Shown here in pieces: positions 33,631 through 41,789 of a DNA stretch of 64,000 nucleotides. Location of the stretch: assembly GCA_963744105.1 (NCBI GenBank), contig CAVUSJ010000008.1, positions 186,001 to 250,000 of the forward strand. The letters are read 5' to 3'. The notes below the pieces were generated by a model, which saw only the letters and a program-made list of their open reading frames with translations, was not told where the DNA came from and searched no databases. The DNA comes from DASUPK01 sp963744105 (GTDB lineage Bacteria > Actinomycetota > Thermoleophilia > Solirubrobacterales > 70-9). A program made the translations under genes and the position numbers. Position 1 is the stretch's first letter. Every line of letters starts with the position of its first letter.

Positions 33631-34839
33631 GTGGCCACCGCGACTTCCAGCGTCATCAAGCCCGACCACGGCGCGAGCCGCAAGCACTTCATCTTCACCG
33701 ACGAGCACGAAGAGCTGCGCGAGTCGATGAAGTCGTGGGTGTTGAAGGAGCTCACTCCCCACCGCTTCGAGTGGGAGGAGAACCTGTGGCCGGACTCGGT
33801 CCTCCACCGCGCCGGCGAGCTCGGCTACATCGGGCTCTGCTACCCGGAGGAGTACGGCGGCCAGGGCGGCGACTACTTCTACTCGCTGGTCCGCGCGGAC
33901 GCGATGAGCTACTCGGGCTGCGGCGGGCTCAACATGGGGATGGCGGTCCACACCGACATGGCAACGCCGCCGATCCATCTCCTCGGCACCGAGGACCAGA
34001 AGCAGCGTTACCTGACGCCCTCGATCAAGGGCGAGCTGATCAGCTCGCTGGGAATCACAGAGCCCGGCGCGGGCTCCGACGTCGCCGGTATCCGCACCAC
34101 CGCCAAGCGCGACGGCGACGAGTGGGTGATCAACGGGTCCAAGATCTTCATCACGAACGGCCTGCGCGCGAACTACATCGTGCTCGTCGCCAAGACCGAT
34201 CCCGACGCGGGGCATGACGGCATCAGCCTGTTCATCGTCGACATCCGCGACAGGGACGGCAAGGAGGTCGAGGGCTTCTCGGTCTCGCGGAAGCTGGAGA
34301 AGATGGGGATGCACGCCTCGGACACAGGCGAGCTCTCGTTCCAGGACGTCCGCGTCCCGGCGGAGAACCTTCTCGGCCAGGAGGGCAAGGGCTTCTACCA
34401 CATCAGCTGGGAGCTCCAGGGCGAGCGGCTGGTCGCGGCGATCGGCTGCGCCTCCGGCGCCGAGCGCGTCTTCGAGCGGACGCTCGAATACGCCAAGGAG
34501 CGTGAGGCCTTCGGCCGGCCGATCGGCCGGTTCCAGGCGATTCGCCACAAGTTCGCCGAGATGTCGGTGAAGATCGAGGCCGCCAAGCAGATGGTCTACG
34601 CGACGGCCTGGCGCTTCGCCAACGGCGAGTACCCGGTCCGCGAGATCACCCAGGCGAAGCTGTACGCCTCACGGATCATCGAGGAGGTCTGCGATGACGC
34701 CATCCAGATCCACGGCGGCTACGGCTACATGAAGGAGTACGAGGTCGAGCGCGCCTATCGCGACGCGCGCCTCAACCGGATCGGCGCCGGCACCGACGAG
34801 GTGATGCTCGAGGTGATCGGGCGAAGCTACGGCCTCTAG
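33631..34839 (+). CDS. Acyl-CoA dehydrogenase
   Basis: 402 aa. LGITEPGAGSDVAGIRTTA and REAFGRPIGRFQAIRHKFAEM are the FAD/substrate-binding signatures, and IQIHGGYGYMKEYEVERAYRD closes the domain. The C-terminal segment is IGAGTDEV rather than YEGT, as in isovaleryl-CoA dehydrogenase types whose catalytic base lies on helix G, so a branched-chain substrate is possible. GTG start at 33631 has a good ribosome-binding site (AAGGAG, 33618-33623). Controlled by the promoter/dyad at 33542-33570. It overlaps the convergent YCII gene by four bases. Confidence 0.9.
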   Translation: MATATSSVIKPDHGASRKHFIFTDEHEELRESMKSWVLKELTPHRFEWEENLWPDSVLHRAGELGYIGLCYPEEYGGQGGDYFYSLVRADAMSYSGCGGLNMGMAVHTDMATPPIHLLGTEDQKQRYLTPSIKGELISSLGITEPGAGSDVAGIRTTAKRDGDEWVINGSKIFITNGLRANYIVLVAKTDPDAGHDGISLFIVDIRDRDGKEVEGFSVSRKLEKMGMHASDTGELSFQDVRVPAENLLGQEGKGFYHISWELQGERLVAAIGCASGAERVFERTLEYAKEREAFGRPIGRFQAIRHKFAEMSVKIEAAKQMVYATAWRFANGEYPVREITQAKLYASRIIEEVCDDAIQIHGGYGYMKEYEVERAYRDARLNRIGAGTDEVMLEVIGRSYGL

Positions 34840-35240
34840 GCCGTATTCGCCCTGGCGGGTCCCGGGGTGGCGCCCACGTATCCGTACGGCGACAGGTCCA
34901 TGAGCGCGCGAACCTCGACGGCGCTGCCGGGCCGCAGCGGGACCTTCTTCGCCCAGCCGATCGCCTCGTCCAGGCCCTCGCAATCGATCAGGCAGAAGCC
35001 GCCGAGCTGCTCCTTGGTCTCGGCGAACGGGCCGTCGGTCACGGCCTTCTCGCCGCCCTCCGCGAACCGCACCGTCTTGGCGGTCCCGGGCAGCTCGAGC
35101 GCCTCGTTCGCGATCAGCACGCGCGCCTCGATCGCCTCGCGATCGAACTCGTTCCAGGCGTCCATCGCCGCCTCCATCTCATCCTCGGTTCCCTCGTACA
35201 TCCGATCCGGTTCCCGGACGAAAGCGAGCAGGTACTTCAT
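34836..35240 (-). CDS. YCII-related domain protein (DGPF family)
   Basis: 134 aa. The start MKYLLAFVREPDRMYEGTED and KAVTDGPFAETKEQLGGFCL (the DGPF motif) identify the YCII/DGPF family, small alpha-beta barrel dimers often encoded near ECF sigma factors. No ECF sigma gene is adjacent here. A ribosome-binding site (GGAAGAG) precedes the ATG at 35240; the frame extends upstream without homology. Function unknown. Confidence 0.85.
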   Translation of the reverse strand: MKYLLAFVREPDRMYEGTEDEMEAAMDAWNEFDREAIEARVLIANEALELPGTAKTVRFAEGGEKAVTDGPFAETKEQLGGFCLIDCEGLDEAIGWAKKVPLRPGSAVEVRALMDLSPYGYVGATPGPARANTA

Positions 35241-35342
35241 CTCTTCCTCCTTGATCTCCGGCGGCGCCTTTCGCCGCATTCAACCTCACGACGAACGGCA
35301 ACGGGCGGGATCGACAACGTTCGGCGACAATCGGCTGCGCGC

Positions 35343-35786
35343 ATGAGCAACCTCGACCACATCCGCTCCTACTACGACGCCCTCAACACCGGCGACTCCG
35401 ACCTGGTCGCGTCCCACTTCACCGACGACGCGGTCCACTACTACACGCGCCTTGGCCCGCACGAAGGCGCCGAGCGGATCGGGCAGAACTCCGAGATGGG
35501 CGTGAACATGATCGACGGCCAGTGGTACATCGAGCATGGAATCGAGCAGGGCGACGAGGCCGTCATCGAGTGGACCATGACCTGGCGGGACCCCAAGTCG
35601 GGCGAGAAGCGCCTCGACCGGGGCACGGAGTGGTTCCGGTTCCGCGACGGCAAGATCGCCGAGGTGCGCGCCTACCACCACGGAGGAAAGAAGAATCCGC
35701 AGGGCGACCTGCTCGGCTTCGATCACGCCGGGCGCGGCTACACGATGCTGGAGGACTGGAAGCCCCCGAAGAAGGCCACTCCGTGA
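35343..35786 (+). CDS. SnoaL-like (NTF2-fold) protein
   Basis: 147 aa, full length. DHIRSYYDALNTGDSDLVA, FTDDAVHYYT and GTEWFRFRDGKIAEVRAYHH match SnoaL-like polyketide-cyclase/NTF2 folds, which bind or isomerise small hydrophobic molecules. The stop overlaps the start of the next acyl-CoA dehydrogenase (GTGA), so the pair is translationally coupled and may act on the same substrate. Confidence 0.82.
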   Translation: MSNLDHIRSYYDALNTGDSDLVASHFTDDAVHYYTRLGPHEGAERIGQNSEMGVNMIDGQWYIEHGIEQGDEAVIEWTMTWRDPKSGEKRLDRGTEWFRFRDGKIAEVRAYHHGGKKNPQGDLLGFDHAGRGYTMLEDWKPPKKATP

Positions 35787-36961
35787 GCGTGATCAAGGAC
35801 TCCGGCCAGCGTGCGCCGCTGCCGCCGTTCACGGAGGAGCACGAGGAGCTGCGCGAGTCGGTGCGGCGCTTCGTCAGCAAGGAGATCGCTCCGCACGTCG
35901 ACGAGTGGGAGGAGGCGCGTGAGTTCCCGCGCGAGCTCTACAACCGCTGCGGCGAGCTCGGCTTCCTCGGGCTCAAGTTCGAGACCGAGTACGGCGGCCA
36001 GGGCGGTGACTTCGTGCACGACGCCGTCTGGGTCGAGGAGCTCTCGCGCTCCGGCGGCAGCGGCGGGGTCGCCGCGGGCCTCGGGGCCCACGCCGAGATC
36101 GCGATGCCGCCGATCTGGAAGTTCGGCACCGAGGAGCAGAAACAGCGCTGGCTGGTGCCCGGGATCAAGGGCGAGCTGATCGGCGCCCTCGGCATCACCG
36201 AGCCGGGCGCCGGCTCCGACGTCGCCTCGATCCGGACCACCGCCCGCAAGGTCGACGGCGGCTACGTCGTCAACGGCTCCAAGACCTTCATCACCAACGG
36301 GGTTCGCGCCGACTTCCTGGTCTGCGCCTGCAAGACGACCGAGAAGGGCGGCCACCACGGGATCTCCTTCCTCGTCCTCGAGCGCGACATGCCCGGATAC
36401 GAGGTCGTCTCGAAGCTGGAGAAGATGGGCTGGCACGCCTCGGACACCGGCGAGCTCTCATTCAGCGACGTCGAGGTCCCGGCCGAGAACCTGCTCGGCG
36501 AGGAGAACGGCGGCTTCTACCTGATCATGGCCAACTTCCAGTGGGAGCGGCTGACCATGGCGCTGGGCGCGGTCGGGGGCATGCAGAAGGTCTTCGAGCA
36601 GACGCTGGCCTACGCCAAGGAGCGCGAGGCGTTCGGGCGTCCGATCGGCCGCTTCCAGGCGATCCGGCACAAGTTCGCGGAGATGTCCGTGAAGATCGAG
36701 GTCGGGCGGGCGATGACCTACGACTGCCTGCGGAGGTTCGCCTCGGGCGAGGACACGCTCCGCCAGGTCACCCAGGCCAAGCTCTTCACGCAGCGCGCGA
36801 TGTGCGAGGTCGCCGACGAGGCGATCCAGATCCACGGCGGCTACGGCTACATGCGCGAATACGGGGTCGAGCGCGCCTATCGCGACGCCCGCCTCGGCCC
36901 GATCGGCGGCGGCACCGACGAGGTGATGAAGGAGATCCTCGGCAAACAGCTCGGGCTATAG
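35783..36961 (+). CDS. Acyl-CoA dehydrogenase
   Basis: 392 aa. Strongly similar to the enzyme at 33631: LGITEPGAGSDVASIRTT, YAKEREAFGRPIGRFQAIR, IQIHGGYGYMREYGVERAYR are shared almost word for word, so they are recent paralogues. The C-terminal segment is IGGGTDEV, again the isovaleryl-type arrangement. GTG start at 35783 coupled to the SnoaL-like gene. Reaction: FAD-dependent alpha,beta-dehydrogenation of an acyl-CoA with electrons passed to ETF. ETF genes are not in the window. Confidence 0.9.
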   Translation: MSVIKDSGQRAPLPPFTEEHEELRESVRRFVSKEIAPHVDEWEEAREFPRELYNRCGELGFLGLKFETEYGGQGGDFVHDAVWVEELSRSGGSGGVAAGLGAHAEIAMPPIWKFGTEEQKQRWLVPGIKGELIGALGITEPGAGSDVASIRTTARKVDGGYVVNGSKTFITNGVRADFLVCACKTTEKGGHHGISFLVLERDMPGYEVVSKLEKMGWHASDTGELSFSDVEVPAENLLGEENGGFYLIMANFQWERLTMALGAVGGMQKVFEQTLAYAKEREAFGRPIGRFQAIRHKFAEMSVKIEVGRAMTYDCLRRFASGEDTLRQVTQAKLFTQRAMCEVADEAIQIHGGYGYMREYGVERAYRDARLGPIGGGTDEVMKEILGKQLGL

Positions 36962-36971
36962 CCTCGCGGCC

Positions 36972-37334
36972 GTGATCAGCGCAGAGCAGGCACAGAGCTT
37001 CGCGGAGGAGTGGTACGCGGCCTGGAACTCCCACGACCTGGACGCGATCCTCGCCCACTACGCCGACGAGGTCGAGTTCACCTCTCCATTCGTCGTCGCT
37101 CTCAACGACGACCCCAGCGGGACGATCCACGGCAAGGATGAGCTGCGCGACTACTTCGCGCGCGGCCTGGAGCGCTTTCCTGACCTGCGCTTCGAGCCGC
37201 TGGAGGTCCTGGCGGGGGTCGACTCGGTGACGCTCACCTACGTCAGCGTCGAGGGGCGTCGCGCTGCCGAGGTGATGACGCTCGGCGTGGACGGACGGGT
37301 TGTACGGGTTCTTGCGCACTACCGAGGCCCGTAG
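36972..37334 (+). CDS. SnoaL-like (NTF2-fold) protein
   Basis: 120 aa. EEWYAAWNSHDLDAILAHYA and VEFTSPFVV form the N-terminal half of the cone fold, with IHGKDELRDYFARGLERFP after it. Function unknown. It follows the acyl-CoA dehydrogenase by ten bases (GTG start) and completes the cluster of two dehydrogenases and two SnoaL-like proteins. Confidence 0.8.
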   Translation: MISAEQAQSFAEEWYAAWNSHDLDAILAHYADEVEFTSPFVVALNDDPSGTIHGKDELRDYFARGLERFPDLRFEPLEVLAGVDSVTLTYVSVEGRRAAEVMTLGVDGRVVRVLAHYRGP

Positions 37335-37337
37335 AGC

Positions 37338-37353
37338 TACCGACCGATCGTGC
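37338..37353. promoter_or_regulatory. Operator copy upstream of tetR (37368)
   Basis: The 14-mer CGACCGATCGTGCT (37341-37354) is repeated exactly at 38394-38407. On the other strand it reads GCACGATCGGTCGGTA, related to the imperfect dyad GTACGAACGGTCGTGC at 38362-38377. It abuts the TAACTT -10 box (37354-37359) of the tetR gene, so repression of its own promoter is expected. Confidence 0.65.
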
Positions 37354-37367
37354 TAACTTAGGTGCTG

Positions 37368-38009
37368 ATGGCGGAGACATCGAGTAAGGCACGAAAGGGC
37401 ACACGCGAGCGCCGGCGGCGCAGCGACGGCGAGCGCAGCCGCACCGCGATCCTGGACGAAGCCGCGCGCCTCGCGACCGTCGAGGGGATCGGCGGGCTCT
37501 CGCTTGGCCGGCTGGCGGACGAAGTGGGAATGAGCAAGAGCGGGCTCTTCGCTCACTTCGGATCGAAGGAGGAGCTCCAGCTGGCGGCGATCGAGACCGC
37601 AAACGAGATCTTCGAGGAACAGGTGCTCGAGCCGGCGGCCAAGGCCTCCGGTGGGCTCGAACGGCTGCGTACGCTGCTGAACGGGTACCTCGACTACGTT
37701 GAAGCGAGGACCTTCCCGGGCGGCTGCTTCTTCGCCACGGTTCTGGTCGAGGTGAGCATGCAGCCCGGTGCGGTTCGCGATCGCCTCACCGCCTTCATGG
37801 GAGATTGGATGGGCAGGCTCGAGGCCGCGGTCCGCGACGCCCAGCGCGAGGGCGAGATCGACAAGAAAGAGGACCCGGGGCAGCTCGCCTTCGAGCTCGA
37901 GAGCTCGCTGCTCCTGGCGAACACGCAGTTCACGATCTCCCGCGACGCCGAGCCGATCAAGCGGGGGCGGCGGGCGATCGACCGCCGGCTGCAAGCAGCC
38001 GGAGCCTGA
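37368..38009 (+). CDS. TetR/AcrR family transcriptional regulator
   Basis: 213 aa. After a basic N-terminus, RTAILDEAARLATVEGIGG and LADEVGMSKSGLFAHFGSKE make the HTH. The C-terminal domain (GGCFFATVLVEVSMQPGAVRD) is of the type found with the TetR_C_6 group. The ATG at 37368 lies eight bases after a TAACTT -10 box; a GTG at 37362 is possible but too close to the predicted transcript start. Three operator-like sites around it and its DUF4242 neighbour suggest a small local regulon. Confidence 0.88.
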   Translation: MAETSSKARKGTRERRRRSDGERSRTAILDEAARLATVEGIGGLSLGRLADEVGMSKSGLFAHFGSKEELQLAAIETANEIFEEQVLEPAAKASGGLERLRTLLNGYLDYVEARTFPGGCFFATVLVEVSMQPGAVRDRLTAFMGDWMGRLEAAVRDAQREGEIDKKEDPGQLAFELESSLLLANTQFTISRDAEPIKRGRRAIDRRLQAAGA

Positions 38010-38026
38010 TCGCCCGCCGCCCTCCG

Positions 38027-38341
38027 TCAGGACGCAACCGCGACGCGCTCGGGATCGGGCCTGATCACGACGGTGTCGGCCACGGCCCAGATCTCGTCCG
38101 CCGGCATGCCCACACGCTGCGCGTGCTTGCGGATCGCCTCGGGGCTGACCGCCTGGTAGATGCAGACGCTCCCCAGAGTGCCGTCCTCCTCCGCGATCAC
38201 GTAGCTGCGGATCCAGCGAACGTCGGTGGGGAACTCCTCGTCGGCCACCTGCTTGGAGCGGCCCGCAACCTGCTCGACCTCCTCGGGCGACCCCCAGGCG
38301 TTCTTGCGGCGGATCGCGTAGGTCTGAAGCTCTGTGCTCAT
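38027..38341 (-). CDS. DUF4242 family protein
   Basis: 104 aa. VRWIRSYVIAEEDGTLGSVC and IRKHAQRVGMPADEIWAVAD fit DUF4242, small ferredoxin-fold proteins sometimes annotated as nickel-binding. The ATG at 38341 has one of the clearest ribosome-binding sites in the window (AAGGAAAGGAA). Two facing operator copies lie 20-66 bases upstream, flanking its TATAGT -10 box (38380-38385, minus), which ties it to the TetR at 37368. It is convergent with that gene. Confidence 0.75.
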   Translation of the reverse strand: MSTELQTYAIRRKNAWGSPEEVEQVAGRSKQVADEEFPTDVRWIRSYVIAEEDGTLGSVCIYQAVSPEAIRKHAQRVGMPADEIWAVADTVVIRPDPERVAVAS

Positions 38342-38361
38342 GATGTTCCTTTCCTTAGTTA

Positions 38362-38407
38362 GTACGAACGGTCGTGCGCACTATACACAAGTGCGACCGA
38401 TCGTGCT
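38362..38407. promoter_or_regulatory. Double operator flanking DUF4242 promoter
   Basis: Left site GTACGAACGGTCGTGC (38362-38377) and right site, read on the minus strand, GCACGATCGGTCGCAC (38391-38406) face each other around a minus-strand TATAGT -10 box (38380-38385). The centre is also an inverted repeat, CGCACT-N7-AGTGCG (38377-38395). The right site shares an exact 14-mer with the site before tetR. Cooperative TetR binding to two dimers is a reasonable reading. Confidence 0.65.
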
Positions 38408-38409
38408 GT

Positions 38410-39345
38410 CTAAGGTGAGTCGTAGGTGGCGTTGACGCTCGTCGGCCCGCTGATCGTCACGACGCAGGCGCCGACACCCGTGCAGGCGCCGCCCCAACCG
38501 GCGAACACGGAGCCGAGGCCCTGCGCAGCCGACAGGCTCACGACCGTGCCCACCGGGAAGTCCTGTGTGCAGGTCGCGCCGCAGTCGATGCCGACCGGCG
38601 TCGACGTGATCGTTCCGTCCCCCGCGCCGAGCTTGGTGACCGTGAGGGTGAACGTGTCGACCCCGAAGTTCGCGTGACAGCTCTTGTCCGGGGTGTCGAT
38701 CGAAGTGAAGTCGTAGGTCGGATTCGTGCCCGAGCAATCGCCGCTCCAGTCGACGAAATGGGAGCCCACGGCCGCAGTCGCAGTGACCGACACGTCGTCG
38801 CCCTGCAGCACTGTGCAGCTGCTGGCCGGCAGGCCGGTGCAGATCCCGTACGTGGCCGCCGAGCTCACGTCCACGGTCCCGTTGCCGGCTGCGACGTCAG
38901 CGTCGACGGTCACCTTCGGCACCAGGTCGGCAGTGACGGCGGTGTCGTGGTCGATCACGAAGCTGCAGGTGCCGTGGCCCGAGCAGCCGGCTCCTGACCA
39001 GCCCTTCTGGAAGTAGGCGGAGTCCGGGCTCGCCGTGAGCGTGATGGGCGTTCCCGGATCGAACCGGGCCGAGCAGATCGTCCCGCAGGAGATCCCCGTG
39101 GGCGAGCTGTCGACCGTGCCCCCGGCCGCGTTGGTGCGATCGACTGTAAGCGTCACCTTCGCGGGCGCCGTTGGCTCCGTCGGCGGCGAAACCGCGGGTG
39201 CCTGAGTGCGCTTGCAATTGTGCTTCTTGCCGTGCTTCTTGCACCTCTTCATCGCGTACTGCGCGGCGGGCGAGTGGGCGTCGACCGTCGACACCTCGCC
39301 CGCAACCAGGCACAGCACGGCTATGGCGACCACCCCGGTCTTCAT
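38410..39345 (-). CDS. Secreted protein with divergent InlB B-repeat-like domains
   Basis: 311 aa. A signal peptide (MKTGVVAIAVLCLVAGEVS) is followed by a basic stretch (MKRCKKHGKKHNCKR) and a proline/threonine linker. Three related beta-repeats of about 80 residues follow, each with GxGTV...P.GI.CG..C....G..V.L.A.......F..W.G.C. The paired cysteines imply disulfides outside the cell. The repeats resemble the bacterial InlB-B/Flg_new families of surface proteins. No anchor is visible at the C-terminus, so it is probably released. Role unknown. Confidence 0.75.
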   Translation of the reverse strand: MKTGVVAIAVLCLVAGEVSTVDAHSPAAQYAMKRCKKHGKKHNCKRTQAPAVSPPTEPTAPAKVTLTVDRTNAAGGTVDSSPTGISCGTICSARFDPGTPITLTASPDSAYFQKGWSGAGCSGHGTCSFVIDHDTAVTADLVPKVTVDADVAAGNGTVDVSSAATYGICTGLPASSCTVLQGDDVSVTATAAVGSHFVDWSGDCSGTNPTYDFTSIDTPDKSCHANFGVDTFTLTVTKLGAGDGTITSTPVGIDCGATCTQDFPVGTVVSLSAAQGLGSVFAGWGGACTGVGACVVTISGPTSVNATYDSP

Positions 39346-39543
39346 GGCCTCCCGATCCCTGTCGGCCTGGGGACCGGCCCACTTGAGATGTCACGGGAGA
39401 CGGTGGTCAGCCGTCACATAACCAGCGATGAATTTGGGGCTGAATAAGGGTCATCCCCAATTGAACGAGATGCGGGCGGCGTCCATTCTGCAGCGTCTCA
39501 ACCGTCTTGGAAGCACCGACATCAATCACAGGAGGGAGCCTTC

Positions 39544-41700
39544 GTGGCATCACTGACACGGTGGGTACTGGCCCACAAACGGACCGTCGTCGTCTCATGG
39601 ATCCTGCTGACGATCGCTGGGATCATGGCCGCCGGGCCCGCCAGCAAGGCGCTCGACCAGAAGTTCTCCGTCCCCAACAAGGAGGGATGGGAGACGAACC
39701 AGGCGATCGCCGCCAAGTACAACGGCACGGGCGGGGACACGTCTCCCCTGCTGCCCGTGGTCACGCTCCCGGCCGGGCAGTCGATCGACTCGCCGCAGGT
39801 CAAGCATGACCTGACGAAGCTCGACGACACCGTGACGAAGACGCTGCCGGGATCACGCGTCGCGAGCTACTCATCAACCGGCGACAAGGCGTTTGTCTCT
39901 GACGACGGCCGCACGACCTTCGCGATCGTCTACCCGAAGCCGGACCCGAACTCGAGCTTCGGCGACAACCCGCACGCGGCCACGGACGTGAAGAACACCG
40001 TGGCCGGGATGACGGTCGCTGGGGCACCGGTGCACGTCACCGGCTTCGACGCCCTGCAGCAATCCACCGGAGGCGGCGACGGGCCGGGAGTCCTCCTGGA
40101 GGCGGTGATCGGCGGCCTCGGCGCGCTGGTCGTCCTCGCCTTCGTCTTCGCATCGTTCCTGGCGATCGTGCCGATCGGGATGGCGATCTGCTCGATCATG
40201 ACCACCTTCCTGCTGCTGCTCGGCCTGACGACCTTCACCGACGTCTCGCCGATCGTGCAGTTCCTGGTCGCGCTGGTCGGATTGGGCGTGGCGATCGACT
40301 ACTCGCTCCTCGTCGTGTCTCGCTGGCGCGAGGAAAGGACGCACGGGCACACGGGTGACGAAGCGGTGCAGAGAGCGATGGAGACGGCCGGACGCGCCGT
40401 CGTCTTCAGCGGTATCACCGTCGCAATCGGATTGCTGGCCCTGATCGCCCTGCCGCTGCCGTTCCTGCGCTCGATGGGATACGGCGGCATGCTGATCCCG
40501 CTGGTCTCGACGCTGGTGGCGATCACGCTGCTCCCGGTGATCCTGGCCAAGGCTGGGGCGAAGCTGGATTGGCCGCACCGGCGCACGGACGACAAGGCCA
40601 GCCGAGCCTGGACCCGCTGGGCCCAGGTGGTCTCGCGGCGACGCTGGGTCGCCGCGGGCGCCGGCATGGCCGTGATCCTGGCGCTGGCCCTGTCCGCGAC
40701 GAACCTGCAGCTGGGCGCCGCCGATGCGGACACGATCGCCAAGAGCGGCCCGGCCGAGCAGGGTCTGAAGCAGCTCGAGAACGCCGGCATCGGCGAGGGC
40801 TCGATCCTGCCCCACGAGATCCTCGTCGAGGGCAAGACCGATCCCGCGACCGTGGCCGCCGATCTCAACAAGGTCGACGGCATCCACGGTGCCGTCGCGC
40901 CAGGCGATCCGTCCTGGAACCGGGGCGGGACGCACATCGTCGAGGCCATTCCGGTCCCCGACAGCGGGACGCCGGAGGGGCACGACACCCTGTCGAATGT
41001 CCGGGACGTGGCCCATTCGGCAGGCCCGGGAGTCCGGGTGGGCGGCGGTCCAGCCGCGAACCAGGACTTCATCGACGCGGTCTACGGCAGCTTCCCGCTG
41101 ATGATCGCCCTGATCGCGATCACGACCTTCATCCTGCTGGCGCGGGCGTTCCGCTCGCTCCTGCTGCCGCTGAAGGCGATCGTGCTCAACATCCTCAGCG
41201 TGGCGGCGGCCTGGGGCGTGCTCGTCCTGGTCTGGCAGGACGGTCACGGCTCGGACGCGATCTGGGGCATCCAGGCGACCGGCTCGATCCAGTCGTGGAT
41301 GCCGCTGATCATCTTCGCGTTCCTGTTCGGCCTCTCGATGGACTACGAGGTGTTCATCCTCTCCCGGATGCGGGAGGAGTACGACCGCACCGGGTCAACG
41401 GACGCCGCGGTGGTCCAGGGGATCGGCCGAACCGGCAGGCTGGTGACCAGCGCAGCGCTGATCCTGTTCCTGGCGTTCACCTCGATGGCAGCGGGACCGG
41501 ACACCAGCGTGAAGATGTTCGCGACCGGCCTGGCGGCCGGGATCCTGATCGACGCGACGATCATCCGGGCGCTGATCGTGCCCGCGGTGATCTCGCTGAT
41601 GGGCCGCTGGAACTGGTGGCTCCCCACTTGGCCCGCTCGCCTGCTCCGCGTGGAGCCCTCCCTGCCCCGGAGGGTCGCCACCGGGGAGGCCGAGGGCTGA
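39544..41700 (+). CDS. MMPL/RND family transporter
   Basis: 718 aa. Two MMPL halves with the conserved GLGVAIDYSLLVVSRWREER and FGLSMDYEVFILSRMREEY segments, plus large extracytoplasmic loops after TM1 and TM7. GTG start at 39544 with an AGGAGGGAG ribosome-binding site. Substrate unknown. It is one of three MMPL proteins in the window and stands alone on the plus strand after a 198-base intergenic region in which I find no further feature. Confidence 0.88.
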   Translation: MASLTRWVLAHKRTVVVSWILLTIAGIMAAGPASKALDQKFSVPNKEGWETNQAIAAKYNGTGGDTSPLLPVVTLPAGQSIDSPQVKHDLTKLDDTVTKTLPGSRVASYSSTGDKAFVSDDGRTTFAIVYPKPDPNSSFGDNPHAATDVKNTVAGMTVAGAPVHVTGFDALQQSTGGGDGPGVLLEAVIGGLGALVVLAFVFASFLAIVPIGMAICSIMTTFLLLLGLTTFTDVSPIVQFLVALVGLGVAIDYSLLVVSRWREERTHGHTGDEAVQRAMETAGRAVVFSGITVAIGLLALIALPLPFLRSMGYGGMLIPLVSTLVAITLLPVILAKAGAKLDWPHRRTDDKASRAWTRWAQVVSRRRWVAAGAGMAVILALALSATNLQLGAADADTIAKSGPAEQGLKQLENAGIGEGSILPHEILVEGKTDPATVAADLNKVDGIHGAVAPGDPSWNRGGTHIVEAIPVPDSGTPEGHDTLSNVRDVAHSAGPGVRVGGGPAANQDFIDAVYGSFPLMIALIAITTFILLARAFRSLLLPLKAIVLNILSVAAAWGVLVLVWQDGHGSDAIWGIQATGSIQSWMPLIIFAFLFGLSMDYEVFILSRMREEYDRTGSTDAAVVQGIGRTGRLVTSAALILFLAFTSMAAGPDTSVKMFATGLAAGILIDATIIRALIVPAVISLMGRWNWWLPTWPARLLRVEPSLPRRVATGEAEG

Positions 41701-41746
41701 GCTAGGCGGACTTCTCCTCCGCCGATCCCGGGATGAAGCGCGGGGT

Positions 41747-41767
41747 CCGGCCGGTCGAACCGGCCGG
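41747..41767 (+). terminator. GC-rich hairpin between MMPL and MFS genes
   Basis: CCGGCCGGT (41747-41755), loop CGA, ACCGGCCGG (41759-41767): a perfect nine-base stem. A second, weaker repeat GGCGGA/TCCGCC lies at 41705-41723. There is no T-tract, so termination is likely but not certain; it may instead shape the MFS leader. Confidence 0.5.
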
Positions 41768-41789
41768 GCCCTCGCGCTAGCTTTGGGCC

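Noticed and set aside
41705..41723. GGCGGA-N7-TCCGCC repeat after the MMPL gene
   Set aside because: Weak compared with the nine-base hairpin just downstream; kept only as a remark within that entry.
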